A stretch of 64,000 bases of DNA from CAYWNA01 sp964459305 (GTDB lineage: Bacteria > Planctomycetota > Planctomycetia > Pirellulales > Pirellulaceae), in the NCBI GenBank assembly GCA_964459305.1, contig CAYWNA010000008.1:61574-125573 (forward strand), in the 5' to 3' direction. This document shows positions 45,696 through 53,623 of this stretch, one piece after another. The notes beneath the pieces are model-generated. The model searched no databases. It saw only the letters and a program-made list of their open reading frames with translations, and was not told the DNA's origin. Positions within the stretch are counted from its first letter, which is position 1, and every line of letters begins with the position of its first letter. A program made the translations under genes and the position numbers.

Positions 45696-47369
45696 ATGAG
45701 CAATGCGCTTTTGGCATGGGCCTCGGCGTCAAAAATGGCGTGGTGGCCAATGATCGCGTTGGGCGTGTACCTCTGCATGCTCTTGGTGCTTGGGCTGTAC
45801 GGCTACTTGAAAAGCAGGCTGACTGAGGAGGACTATTATCTGGCCGGTCGTCAACAGGGATTCATCATCACCGCATTGACGATTATGGCCACGTTTTTCA
45901 GCTCGTCGGCGATACTGGGAGTCCCCGGATTCATCTACAAAGAGGGCGTTGCTTTCTTGGTTTTCGCGCTCAATCTGCCAATCGCGGGCGGCGCGGTGTA
46001 CATCCTGGGCAGCCGCATGTCTCGGCTGGGACGCGCCAAAGGCTACGTCACTCCGGGCGACATGGTCGCGGACTACTACGACAATTCTTCGATCGTGAGG
46101 ATCCTCGTCGCCTTGTGCGGTTTCTTGTACGTCGTTCCGTACGTGGTGATCCAGATTCGCGCAGGCGGCCACCTGGCGCAGCAGATGTTTCCAGATGCTT
46201 CGACCGCGTCGATCCTCGGCCTTCAGTTCGACGTGTTCGCCATCGGGGCGACAGTCCTGTCGGCGGTGATGATGATCTATATCCTCGTAGGCGGTATGCG
46301 AAGCGTGGCTTTGGCCGACGTGATCCAAGGCTTCGTCTTGTTGACCGGTATGTTGGTGGCTGGCTACGCGGCGGTTAGTGCACTGGGCGGGATGTCGAGT
46401 TACTCGGCGAAGGTCTCACAGTTGCCGCCGGAAGTCCTCTCACTGCCTGGTGCCACCGGCCGCTACACCGCATGGAGCCTGATGACGATCTGTGTCTTCG
46501 CCGCGCTGGCGTCGATGATTCAACCTGCGCAGTGGATGCGTTACTATGCCGCGCGATCGGTGCGTACGTTGAAACGCAGCGCGCTGATTTTTTCCATCGT
46601 TCTCCCGGCGTGTTACCTGCTTGGGGTGATGCCGGTGGGTTTGGGGGCCCGCGTATTGTATCCGCCGCACATGGCAGGCGGCGAACTGACGCCACATGAG
46701 GAAGTGGGACGGTGGGACCAGGCTTTGATCACGGTGTTGCGGGAGCATGGAATGGACGTACTGGGACCGGCCGGACCGGCGATTGTGGCCGTGATCATGA
46801 TTGCCATTTTGGCGGCATCAATGAGTACTGCCGATTCCAATCTGCACGCGTTAAGCGCCGTCTTGACCAGGGACGTATACGACCGGTTTGTCCGGCCAAA
46901 GGCTTCTCAGCGGGAGCGAGCTTGGGTGGGCCGGATCGTTATCGTGATTGGTTCGCTATTGGCATTGTGGCTTGTGCAGGTGGGCGAGCGGAACAAGGAA
47001 TTCGCCCCGCTGAAGATGATTGTCGAGATGCAGTTTGTGGCGATGGCGTTTTCCTGCCAACTCCTGCCGATCGTGATCGACATGCTCTTCCTGCGTCGCG
47101 GCACGCGGGCTGGGGCCATCGCGGGGATGACAGCGGGGTTGGCCGTGGTCATGCTGTTCACGCCGGCGCCTGGACTTCTGCTGGGCGCGGACGCCGGCCA
47201 ATCCGTTGGTGACGCGGCGGCCTATTTGAAGAAGCTGTTCGATATTGGCTTTTGCGGCTTCGTGGTCAATGTGACGGCATTCGCATTGGTGAGTATGTTT
47301 ACCAAGCGGCCCGACCCGGCCCATGTGGCAGAATTGACTCAAATCATGCGGGGCACGAAGGCGAGTTGA
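45696..47369 (+). CDS. Sodium:solute symporter (SSS family)
   Basis: A 557-residue carrier with about 13 hydrophobic spans. Typical SSS motifs are EEDYYLAGRQQGFIITALTI, ATFFSSSAILGVPGFIYKEG, KGYVTPGDMVADYY and, further on, ILAASMSTADSNLHALSAV. The start at 45696 has AAAGGAA seven bases upstream. The overall design is nearest to the pantothenate/proline branch. The substrate is not fixed; the methyltransferase upstream makes a methylated osmolyte or similar compound attractive, but this is inference. It is followed by a long palindrome and a convergent gene. Confidence 0.9.
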   Translation: MSNALLAWASASKMAWWPMIALGVYLCMLLVLGLYGYLKSRLTEEDYYLAGRQQGFIITALTIMATFFSSSAILGVPGFIYKEGVAFLVFALNLPIAGGAVYILGSRMSRLGRAKGYVTPGDMVADYYDNSSIVRILVALCGFLYVVPYVVIQIRAGGHLAQQMFPDASTASILGLQFDVFAIGATVLSAVMMIYILVGGMRSVALADVIQGFVLLTGMLVAGYAAVSALGGMSSYSAKVSQLPPEVLSLPGATGRYTAWSLMTICVFAALASMIQPAQWMRYYAARSVRTLKRSALIFSIVLPACYLLGVMPVGLGARVLYPPHMAGGELTPHEEVGRWDQALITVLREHGMDVLGPAGPAIVAVIMIAILAASMSTADSNLHALSAVLTRDVYDRFVRPKASQRERAWVGRIVIVIGSLLALWLVQVGERNKEFAPLKMIVEMQFVAMAFSCQLLPIVIDMLFLRRGTRAGAIAGMTAGLAVVMLFTPAPGLLLGADAGQSVGDAAAYLKKLFDIGFCGFVVNVTAFALVSMFTKRPDPAHVAELTQIMRGTKAS

Positions 47370-47419
47370 GACCGCCCCGGCTGGCATGGATCGCGGACGA
47401 GAGAGGTTCCTTGTTTAAC

Positions 47420-47485
47420 CGCGACCCGCCAGGGGAGCGCGTCCGAGCGACGGTTTTTGCCCACGCGCTCCCCTGGCGGGTCGCG
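47420..47485. repeat. Perfect 23-bp inverted repeat between convergent genes
   Basis: CGCGACCCGCCAGGGGAGCG plus CGT (47420-47442) pairs perfectly with 47463-47485 across a 20-base centre that contains TTTTT. Lying between convergent stops it could terminate both transcripts, although no T run directly follows the stem. Confidence 0.88.
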
Positions 47486-47520
47486 ATTATACGATGGCGA
47501 CCAGAGCCGTCCAAACCAAT

Positions 47521-47946
47521 TCATCCCGATCGCGACTGAAACGGGTTACCGGCCTCTTCGTCCGGCATCGGCTTTTGGCCATGGCCTCTCGTATCGAACG
47601 CGACGCGATCGGCTCCGCGCTCACCGCGACCGGTGAAAACCGCAACCAGCAAACATGCCCAGGCAATCGCGTGGACAAAGGCAGCGACGACGCCGACGAT
47701 CATGAACGCGACACCGATTTCGCCAGGATCCATGAATCTTGGAATCAGCCGGTAAACCACGGTGGTCACCACGGAAATGAAGAACAGCATGGCGATCGAG
47801 ATGAGCGTGAGAACCGAAGCACGTGGGCATTGATGCCATCGGCGAATCGCAATGATGATTCCAATTATCCACACGATCCATAGCGGCGATTGTGTCAGCA
47901 ACGGCCCCAGGAGCATGAACACACTATTAAGAGAGTTGACGCTCAT
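47521..47946 (-). CDS. Hypothetical membrane protein
   Basis: A 141-residue protein starting at ATG 47946 with a very good ribosome site (GGAGGAAGG). Three hydrophobic spans are seen: SPLWIVWIIGIIIAIRRW, LTLISIAMLFFISVVTTVVY and FMIVGVVAAFVHAIAWACLLVAVF, then a short charged tail. I do not recognise the family beyond similarity to small planctomycete membrane proteins. It is divergent from the ATP synthase operon and shares its upstream region, including the TGTGA-type operator. Confidence 0.75.
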   Translation of the reverse strand: MSVNSLNSVFMLLGPLLTQSPLWIVWIIGIIIAIRRWHQCPRASVLTLISIAMLFFISVVTTVVYRLIPRFMDPGEIGVAFMIVGVVAAFVHAIAWACLLVAVFTGRGERGADRVAFDTRGHGQKPMPDEEAGNPFQSRSG

Positions 47947-47989
47947 TCGACCCTTCCTCCCAATTTGGCATCGCTTCGGAAGCCTCTAT

Positions 47990-48005
47990 TGTGAAAATAA
48001 TCACA
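47990..48005. promoter_or_regulatory. TGTGA-N6-TCACA operator (Rex- or CRP/FNR-like)
   Basis: TGTGAAAATAATCACA is a perfect five-base inverted repeat with a six-base A/T spacer, preceded by T (TTGTGA). This fits both the Rex redox-repressor pattern TTGTGA-N6-TCACAA and the CRP/FNR pattern. It lies 44 bases from the start of the divergent membrane-protein gene and about 170 bases upstream of the ATP synthase operon. Confidence 0.6.
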
Positions 48006-48071
48006 TTTTTCTCCAACCCGGTCGGTTGACCGTCCCACAGGCTTTGGATAGAGTGTCCACTTTACCAAATA

Positions 48072-48086
48072 ATCACGTGGCGTGAT
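48072..48086. promoter_or_regulatory. Second dyad upstream of the atp operon
   Basis: ATCACG, spacer TGG, CGTGAT: a perfect six-base dyad 92 bases before the first gene of the ATP synthase operon. It may be an operator; the factor is unknown. Confidence 0.4.
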
Positions 48087-48177
48087 GGTTTGAGATTCGG
48101 TTGTAGAATCGATCTGAGTTAGTTGATATTAGAGGTTTTCGACTCCACGAAGTCTTCCGTTTTCCATCCTTCTTAGC

Positions 48178-48435
48178 GTGAACACACCTCAAGACGATCG
48201 TCACCCCATGGCGGTAGCCGTCGAGTGGGTCTCGCGGATCACGGCGATTGCACTTGAGATTGTAGCATTGATCTGGCTGGGAAGGTGGTTGGACGGCAAA
48301 TTCGGGACCGCTTACTGGACACCCATCGGGGCAATTTTTGGGCCGACAGTTGCGTTCTGGCATTTGCTGGTGCTCACAGGCGTCGTGGGTGGCAAACGCA
48401 ATAACGCGGATACGGATAGAGATCGCGAGCAGTGA
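48178..48435 (+). CDS. AtpZ/AtpI-like small membrane protein
   Basis: An 85-residue protein with a GTG start (an internal ATG at 48208 is an alternative). Two hydrophobic segments with the motif EIVALIWLGRWLDGKFGTA and a Pro/Gly turn (WTPIGAIFGPTVAFWHLL) are those of AtpZ/AtpI-family proteins that precede Fo genes and help with c-ring assembly or magnesium transport. It overlaps the next gene by 4 bases (GTGA), indicating coupled translation. Confidence 0.82.
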   Translation: MNTPQDDRHPMAVAVEWVSRITAIALEIVALIWLGRWLDGKFGTAYWTPIGAIFGPTVAFWHLLVLTGVVGGKRNNADTDRDREQ

Positions 48436-48881
48436 ACGTCAACGGTTCCGCCCAAGACTCTTCTCGAAGCCAGACGACCAGTCTTCTGACTGCCTGTGTC
48501 GTGCTGACTCTGGTGGTGCTATTAGCGCTGCCAATCTTCGCCTGGGTGGGCCATTCTCGAAGCGGCACCGCCGGCATTTTCGCAGCGGCGGTAGCTGCGG
48601 GAATCTGCTGGGGCGGCGCGTTTCTGGCTCTGTTGTTGAGCGGTTGGCTGCGAAGCGGTCAGAACGCCGTCAACGGTGTGCTGGCGGGCATGCTGTTTCG
48701 CATGGGCGTCCCCTTGGTGGCGGGAATGGCTTTGCACTGGCAGGGCGGCTGGCTGGCCGAGGCGGGTGTGTTTGGCATGATCTTGGCGTTCTACTTCGTG
48801 ACGCTGATCGCCGAGACCCTATTGGCCCTGCGGTTGGTGGCTCCAGCGAGCAAACAGACAAACGTGACTGAGGCTTCCTAG
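48432..48881 (+). CDS. atpI: ATP synthase protein I-like
   Basis: A 149-residue protein with four hydrophobic spans (CVVLTLVVLLALPIFAWVG, FAAAVAAGICWGGAFLALLL, MLFRMGVPLVAGMALHWQ and MILAFYFVTLIAETLLALRL). Its place between the AtpZ-like gene and atpB, and its length, fit subunit I. Its sequence is weakly conserved, as is usual for AtpI. The GTG start lies within the preceding stop region. It stops 13 bases before atpB. Confidence 0.75.
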   Translation: MNVNGSAQDSSRSQTTSLLTACVVLTLVVLLALPIFAWVGHSRSGTAGIFAAAVAAGICWGGAFLALLLSGWLRSGQNAVNGVLAGMLFRMGVPLVAGMALHWQGGWLAEAGVFGMILAFYFVTLIAETLLALRLVAPASKQTNVTEAS

Positions 48882-48893
48882 GATATTTGGGAT

Positions 48894-50213
48894 ATGTCGT
48901 CTCCAGTACTCCACATCAAAGACGCATACTACTTCGAAGTGCCGAAGCTGCTATGGCAGTCGAACCACGAAGGCAAGGCGAACTTCCCGGACGTGTGGGT
49001 AAGACTCGATGATGACTTCCAACTCTGGGAAGCCGAGCGACTGTATGGCAAAGGGTTGGAGAGCTTGGACGGCGCCCCCGAATGGCCCGTGTTGCGTGAC
49101 GAGTACCTGGAGTGGAAGCACGATCACGCCAACTTCGGCAAGCCGCTGGACGTCATGCTGGAGGAGCATTGCAGCCAGGCGAAGCAGTCGTACGCCGAGT
49201 GGCAGGCGGCAGACCCTGCGAATGCAAGCGTGTCATTCGAAACGTACGTCGAGCAGGAGCAGTCGCCGTATGCTTGGTTCTACGGCCGGATGGACGGTCG
49301 CGAGTCTCTCGTGCAATGGGGACTGGCCAAGAAATCCGCCAGTGATGTCGATGCCTATCAAGAGGCACCGGGCGAATGGTCGGCCGACAAAATCGAATCC
49401 TACAACAAGCACCTCAGTGGCAAGATCCTGATTCCCCAGCCATTTGGCGAGTTACGCAATCTTTCCGAGCCTGATTCCGGCTTCTGCGTCTCGAAATTCA
49501 TGATCGTCGAGGTCTGTGTGGCCTTGGTCTTGTTTTTCGTGTTCTGGCGACTGGGCAAGAAGATCGCTCCGGGTGGACCGCCGCGTGGTCGGCTTTGGAA
49601 TCTGCTGGAGACGTTTCTGGTCTACTTGCGGGATCACGTGGCTCGGCCGGCGATCGGCGAACACGATGCCGATCGATTCGTACCACTGTTGTGGACCATG
49701 TTTATGTTCGTGTTGGCGTGTAACCTATGTGGGATGCTGCCTTGGGTCGGCGCGCCCACGGGGAGTTTCGGCGTCACGACGGGCCTGGCCCTGGTTACAT
49801 TCGCTACCGGGGTCGTCTTCGGCATGCGGAAGTTCGGCCCACTCGGCTACTTCACGAACCAGGTGCCGTCGATGGACTTGCCCTTCATATTGGCGATTCC
49901 GATCAAGCCGATGATATTGGCGATCGAGGTGCTCGGTACCTGCATCAGGCACGGCGTGTTGGCCATTCGTCTGCTGGCGAACATGGTCGCAGGTCACTTG
50001 GTGCTGCTGGGCATCATGGGTTTGGCGTTTGGTGCTGTGGCTGCAGCGAGTTTTGCTGGTGCACCGGATTGGCAGTGGTGGATGACCGCGACGATCTCGG
50101 TCGTTGCTTCGACGCTGTTCAGTCTACTGGAGCTGCTGGTGGCGTTTTTGCAGGCGTACATCTTCACGTTCTTGTCAGCATTGTTTATCGGCGCTGCGAT
50201 CCATCACCACTGA
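48894..50213 (+). CDS. atpB: ATP synthase Fo subunit a with a large N-terminal extension
   Basis: A 439-residue protein. The membrane domain starts at residue 201 (FMIVEVCVALVLFFVFW) and carries the essential Arg359 in LAIRLLANMVAGHLVLLG and the C-terminal LVAFLQAYIFTFLSALFIG. The first 200 residues are an acidic, Trp/Tyr/Glu-rich soluble region (LHIKDAYYFEVPKLLW, EEHCSQAKQSYAEWQ) that ordinary subunit a (about 240-270 residues) lacks. It would sit on the periplasmic side. The operon order is normal. The rest of the protein is well conserved, so the extension is an addition and not a frameshift artefact. Confidence 0.95.
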   Translation: MSSPVLHIKDAYYFEVPKLLWQSNHEGKANFPDVWVRLDDDFQLWEAERLYGKGLESLDGAPEWPVLRDEYLEWKHDHANFGKPLDVMLEEHCSQAKQSYAEWQAADPANASVSFETYVEQEQSPYAWFYGRMDGRESLVQWGLAKKSASDVDAYQEAPGEWSADKIESYNKHLSGKILIPQPFGELRNLSEPDSGFCVSKFMIVEVCVALVLFFVFWRLGKKIAPGGPPRGRLWNLLETFLVYLRDHVARPAIGEHDADRFVPLLWTMFMFVLACNLCGMLPWVGAPTGSFGVTTGLALVTFATGVVFGMRKFGPLGYFTNQVPSMDLPFILAIPIKPMILAIEVLGTCIRHGVLAIRLLANMVAGHLVLLGIMGLAFGAVAAASFAGAPDWQWWMTATISVVASTLFSLLELLVAFLQAYIFTFLSALFIGAAIHHH

Positions 50214-50275
50214 TGGGCGTGTGCCGGCGGCAGAAAACGAAAGTAAGTGGTTTTCCGAAAAAGGAGATGGGTTCC

Positions 50276-50578
50276 GTGTACAAGATTCTAAAGATGCTGG
50301 TGTTGAGTTTCGTTGCCGTGCTGGTCGTGGCTACGCCCGCGTTCGCGGCAGCAGGTGCTGCGCCCACTGGCGAGGCGCTGATTGAGTTCTCGAATTACTT
50401 CGGCGTGGGGCTGACCGTGTTCGGAGCTGCGTACGGCATTAGCAAGCTGGCCAGCAGTGCTTACGACGGCATGTCTCGCCAACCGGAAGTGGCTGGTAAC
50501 ATCCAGACGGCGATGATCATTGCGGCAGCGTTGATCGAAGGTTTCACCTTCTTCGCGTTGTACATCTGCATGAGTTGA
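50276..50578 (+). CDS. atpE: ATP synthase Fo subunit c
   Basis: About 100 residues. A signal-like N-terminus (LVLSFVAVLVVATPAFAA) precedes the two-helix c subunit with the RQPE loop and the ion-binding Glu in ALIEGFTFFAL. Gly after the Glu, without the Gln/Ser ligands of sodium types, suggests proton coupling. The start is a choice. An ATG at 50267 touches the GGAG ribosome site directly, while the GTG at 50276 is spaced nine bases from it, so the GTG is preferred. Confidence 0.93.
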   Translation: MYKILKMLVLSFVAVLVVATPAFAAAGAAPTGEALIEFSNYFGVGLTVFGAAYGISKLASSAYDGMSRQPEVAGNIQTAMIIAAALIEGFTFFALYICMS

Positions 50579-50620
50579 TCGCGTCCAGCCACAAACCACT
50601 GAGCGAGCGAGGGTTTAGAG

Positions 50621-51379
50621 GTGATAACTCGGATCTCTTGCGGCTGTTTGATTGCGGCGTTTGCCTTGCTGATCGGGACTGTGTGCAGTCCCGCGTGGGC
50701 CAATGCCGAATCGGAGCCCACGGCGTCTGAACCGGCCCACGACGCAGAAGCGGCGGCGGACGATCATGGCGATCACGACGCGGATGCCCACGCGGCCGAC
50801 GAACACAGTGACGCCGGTCATGGCGATGGCCACGGCCATCACGATCCCCATGATCTCAGTCACGCTAATGCCAGTGCCGCGTTGGAGCAACCTGAGGAAT
50901 GGCGATACGACATGGCCTTGTGTACCTTTGCCGTGTTCGTGCTGCTGTTGGCGTTGCTGCGTGCATTCGCGTGGGGCCCGATCATGGATGGTTTGGAAAA
51001 GCGCGAGCAGTCGATTCTGTCCCGCATCGAGGAGGCGGAACGCGGTGCGGAGCAGGCGGCCGAAAAACTCCAGGAGTATGAGGCCAAGTTGGCCGGGGCC
51101 GCCGACGAAGGATCGCAAATCGTGGACAAAGCGCGGCGGGACGCAGAGGTTGTGGCCGAAAAGGTACGCGATGCGGCTCAAGACGACGCCGTCAGGGAAC
51201 GCGAGCGGGCCATCGCCGACATCCGGGAGGCCAAGAACGTAGCGTTGCGCGAAGTCAGCCAGCAGGCGGCCGATATGGCAGTCCTTCTGGCGGGCAGAAT
51301 CGTTCGTCGGGAAGTCAGCGCCGACGACCACACGACGTTGATCACCGAGGCGCTAGAGAAACTTCCCAGCAATAACTGA
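50621..51379 (+). CDS. atpF: ATP synthase Fo subunit b with His/Asp-rich leader
   Basis: A 252-residue protein with a GTG start. A signal-like segment (CLIAAFALLIGTVCSPAWA) is followed by about 50 residues rich in His, Asp and Ala (DDHGDHDADAHAADEH, GHGDGHGHHDPHD). Then come the usual membrane anchor (LCTFAVFVLLLALLRAFAW) and the long charged b-subunit coiled coil (EKREQSILSRIEEAERGAEQ), ending with the delta-binding helix. Normal b has about 156-170 residues, so the leader adds roughly 80. If the first segment is cleaved, the His/Asp part would lie outside the membrane and might bind metal or buffer protons. Confidence 0.94.
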   Translation: MITRISCGCLIAAFALLIGTVCSPAWANAESEPTASEPAHDAEAAADDHGDHDADAHAADEHSDAGHGDGHGHHDPHDLSHANASAALEQPEEWRYDMALCTFAVFVLLLALLRAFAWGPIMDGLEKREQSILSRIEEAERGAEQAAEKLQEYEAKLAGAADEGSQIVDKARRDAEVVAEKVRDAAQDDAVRERERAIADIREAKNVALREVSQQAADMAVLLAGRIVRREVSADDHTTLITEALEKLPSNN

Positions 51380-51435
51380 TTGGACTGGTGCTGTGGCCGG
51401 TCTGGTGACCGTGCCACATAGCCCGAGATTGAACG

Positions 51436-52068
51436 ATGGCAGAAACCATCAAGCATCTTACAGTACTGGATTCGGTACAGCAGCACTTGGGCGATGTGTA
51501 CGCCAAGGCCCTGCTGGGCGCGTCCGAAAACGCCGGCAACACCGACCAGGTGTTGGAGGAGTTCGATTCGTTTGTCGACGAGGTGCTGGACAAGCTGCCG
51601 AGGCTGGATGCCACGTTGGCTTCTCCGCGTACGCCGCTGGAAGCGAAGCTGGCCATGCTGGACAAAGCAATCGGCGGCAAGGTGTCGGTCACGCTGTTGA
51701 ACTTCCTGAAGGTCGTCTGCAAGCACCGGCGGTTTGACGTTGTGCGAGCCATCCGTCAAGCGGCTCACGAACTCTACAACGAATTGACCGGCCACGTCGA
51801 CGTGCGGATCAGAACCGCCGCGCCGCTCGACGACCAGTTGTGCGAGCGCGTGGCCGGCCGTCTGGAAACAGTACTAGGAAAGAAGGTCAACCTGGCGGCC
51901 GAGACCGACGCCGACGTGATCGGCGGTATTGTGGTTCGCGTGGGCGACACCGTGTACGACGGCAGTGTGGTCGGTCGCCTGAATCGTCTGCGCGACGAGG
52001 CCGTACAGAAGACATCGCGGGCCGTCATGGAATCGCTTGAACGTTTCGAGGTCGCGGGCGATTCGTGA
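51436..52068 (+). CDS. atpH: ATP synthase F1 subunit delta
   Basis: A 210-residue protein with the OSCP/delta fold. The N-terminal helical bundle begins VQQHLGDVYAKALLGASENA. The C-terminal beta part has VRIRTAAPLDDQLCERVAGR and the conserved ADVIGGIVVRVGDTVYDGS. It joins b to the F1 head. The length is about 30 residues more than the E. coli protein, at the N-terminus. It is in standard operon position between atpF and atpA. Confidence 0.94.
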   Translation: MAETIKHLTVLDSVQQHLGDVYAKALLGASENAGNTDQVLEEFDSFVDEVLDKLPRLDATLASPRTPLEAKLAMLDKAIGGKVSVTLLNFLKVVCKHRRFDVVRAIRQAAHELYNELTGHVDVRIRTAAPLDDQLCERVAGRLETVLGKKVNLAAETDADVIGGIVVRVGDTVYDGSVVGRLNRLRDEAVQKTSRAVMESLERFEVAGDS

Positions 52069-52117
52069 CCCGGCGCTGCCAACCGGCGCGGCGTGATGAG
52101 CAAACAAGAGGACACAA

Positions 52118-53623
52118 ATGAAGTTCAATGCAGATGAAATCGCCTCGGTTCTTCAGCAGGAGATCGAGCAGTTTGAAAGCGACGTCGACGTGCGCGAAGT
52201 CGGCACAGTGATCGAAGTCGGCGACGGCATCGCCCGCGTTCATGGCCTGTCCAATGTCATGGCGAGCGAGATGGTCCAATTCTCCGACGGCGTGGAAGGC
52301 TTGGCGTTCAACCTGGAGGAGAACAGCGTCGGCGTCATCATCCTCGGCGACTACCTGGAGATCAACGAGGGCGACGAGGTCAAAGCGCTAGGACGCTTGT
52401 TGTCGGTGCCCGTCGGCGATGCAGTGATCGGACGCGTGCTCGATCCGTTGGGCAATCCGCTGGATGGCAAGGGGCCGGTCGATGTTACCGAACGCCGGCC
52501 TGTGGAAGTGATCGCCACGGGTGTGGCTGAACGCCAGCCTGTGAGGGAATCGCTGCAGACGGGGCTGAAGGCGGTTGACTCCATGACGCCCATCGGACGG
52601 GGCCAACGCGAATTGATCATCGGCGACCGCAAGACGGGTAAGACGGCGGTTGCCATCGACGCGATCATCAACCAACGCGATTCGGGCGTAAAGTGCTTTT
52701 ACGTAGCGATCGGTCAGAAAGACTCCTCCGTGGCTGGAGTGATTGCCGAGCTCGAAAAGTACGGCGCCATGGAATACACGACGGTGATCGTTTCCGGTGC
52801 CAGTACACCGGCCCCGCTCCAGTACGTGGCGGCGTACGCAGGCTGTGCCATGGCCGAACATTTCATGTTCAACGGCCAGCACTCTCTGATCGTGTACGAC
52901 GATTTGACAAGGCAAGCTCAGGCGTACCGTCAGTTGGCCTTGTTGATGCGTCGACCGCCGGGACGTGAGGCTTATCCGGGCGACGTCTTTTACTGCCACA
53001 GCCGGTTGTTGGAACGGGCCGCAAAGCTGTCCGACGAGTTGGGCGGTGGTTCGCTAACCGCGTTGCCGATTGTGGAGACACTGGAGGGCGAAGTATCGGC
53101 GTACATCCCCACGAATGTGATATCCATTACGGATGGCCAAATCTACCTTCAGCCTGACCTGTTTTTCGCCGGTCAACGTCCGGCCATGAACGCCGGTATT
53201 TCGGTGTCTCGTGTGGGTGGTGCCGCGCAAGTCAAGGCCATGAAGAAAGTGGCCGGCGGTTTGCGATTGGACTTGGCTTCCTTCCGCGAACTGGAGGCGT
53301 TTGCCCAGTTGGGGACGGACTTGGATGCGGCCACGCAGTCTCGCTTGGACCGCGGCTACCGGATGGTCGAATTGCTAAAGCAGCCGCAGTACAGACCGAT
53401 GCACGTGATCGATCAGGTGCTGAGCATTTATGCCGGCACGGGCGGCTACCTGGACGACGTTCCGGTGGACGAAGTCAGCGCGTGGGAGGAGGCATTCCTG
53501 AGTTTCGTCCGTGACCGCAAGTCGGATCTGTGGAAGAAAATGGACGAAACGAAGGATATCGACGACGAAACCGAAGCCGAAATCAAGTCGGCCATCACGG
53601 AGTTCAAACAGCAGCATGGCTAA
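52118..53623 (+). CDS. atpA: ATP synthase F1 subunit alpha
   Basis: A 501-residue protein. The Walker A motif GDRKTGKTAV (169-178), PGREAYPGDVFYCHSRLLER, and the arginine-finger region NVISITDGQIYLQPDLFFAG with VSRVGGAAQ are intact. An AGAGGACAC ribosome site precedes the start. The last codons overlap the atpG start by eight bases. Length and motifs are normal. Confidence 0.98.
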   Translation: MKFNADEIASVLQQEIEQFESDVDVREVGTVIEVGDGIARVHGLSNVMASEMVQFSDGVEGLAFNLEENSVGVIILGDYLEINEGDEVKALGRLLSVPVGDAVIGRVLDPLGNPLDGKGPVDVTERRPVEVIATGVAERQPVRESLQTGLKAVDSMTPIGRGQRELIIGDRKTGKTAVAIDAIINQRDSGVKCFYVAIGQKDSSVAGVIAELEKYGAMEYTTVIVSGASTPAPLQYVAAYAGCAMAEHFMFNGQHSLIVYDDLTRQAQAYRQLALLMRRPPGREAYPGDVFYCHSRLLERAAKLSDELGGGSLTALPIVETLEGEVSAYIPTNVISITDGQIYLQPDLFFAGQRPAMNAGISVSRVGGAAQVKAMKKVAGGLRLDLASFRELEAFAQLGTDLDAATQSRLDRGYRMVELLKQPQYRPMHVIDQVLSIYAGTGGYLDDVPVDEVSAWEEAFLSFVRDRKSDLWKKMDETKDIDDETEAEIKSAITEFKQQHG

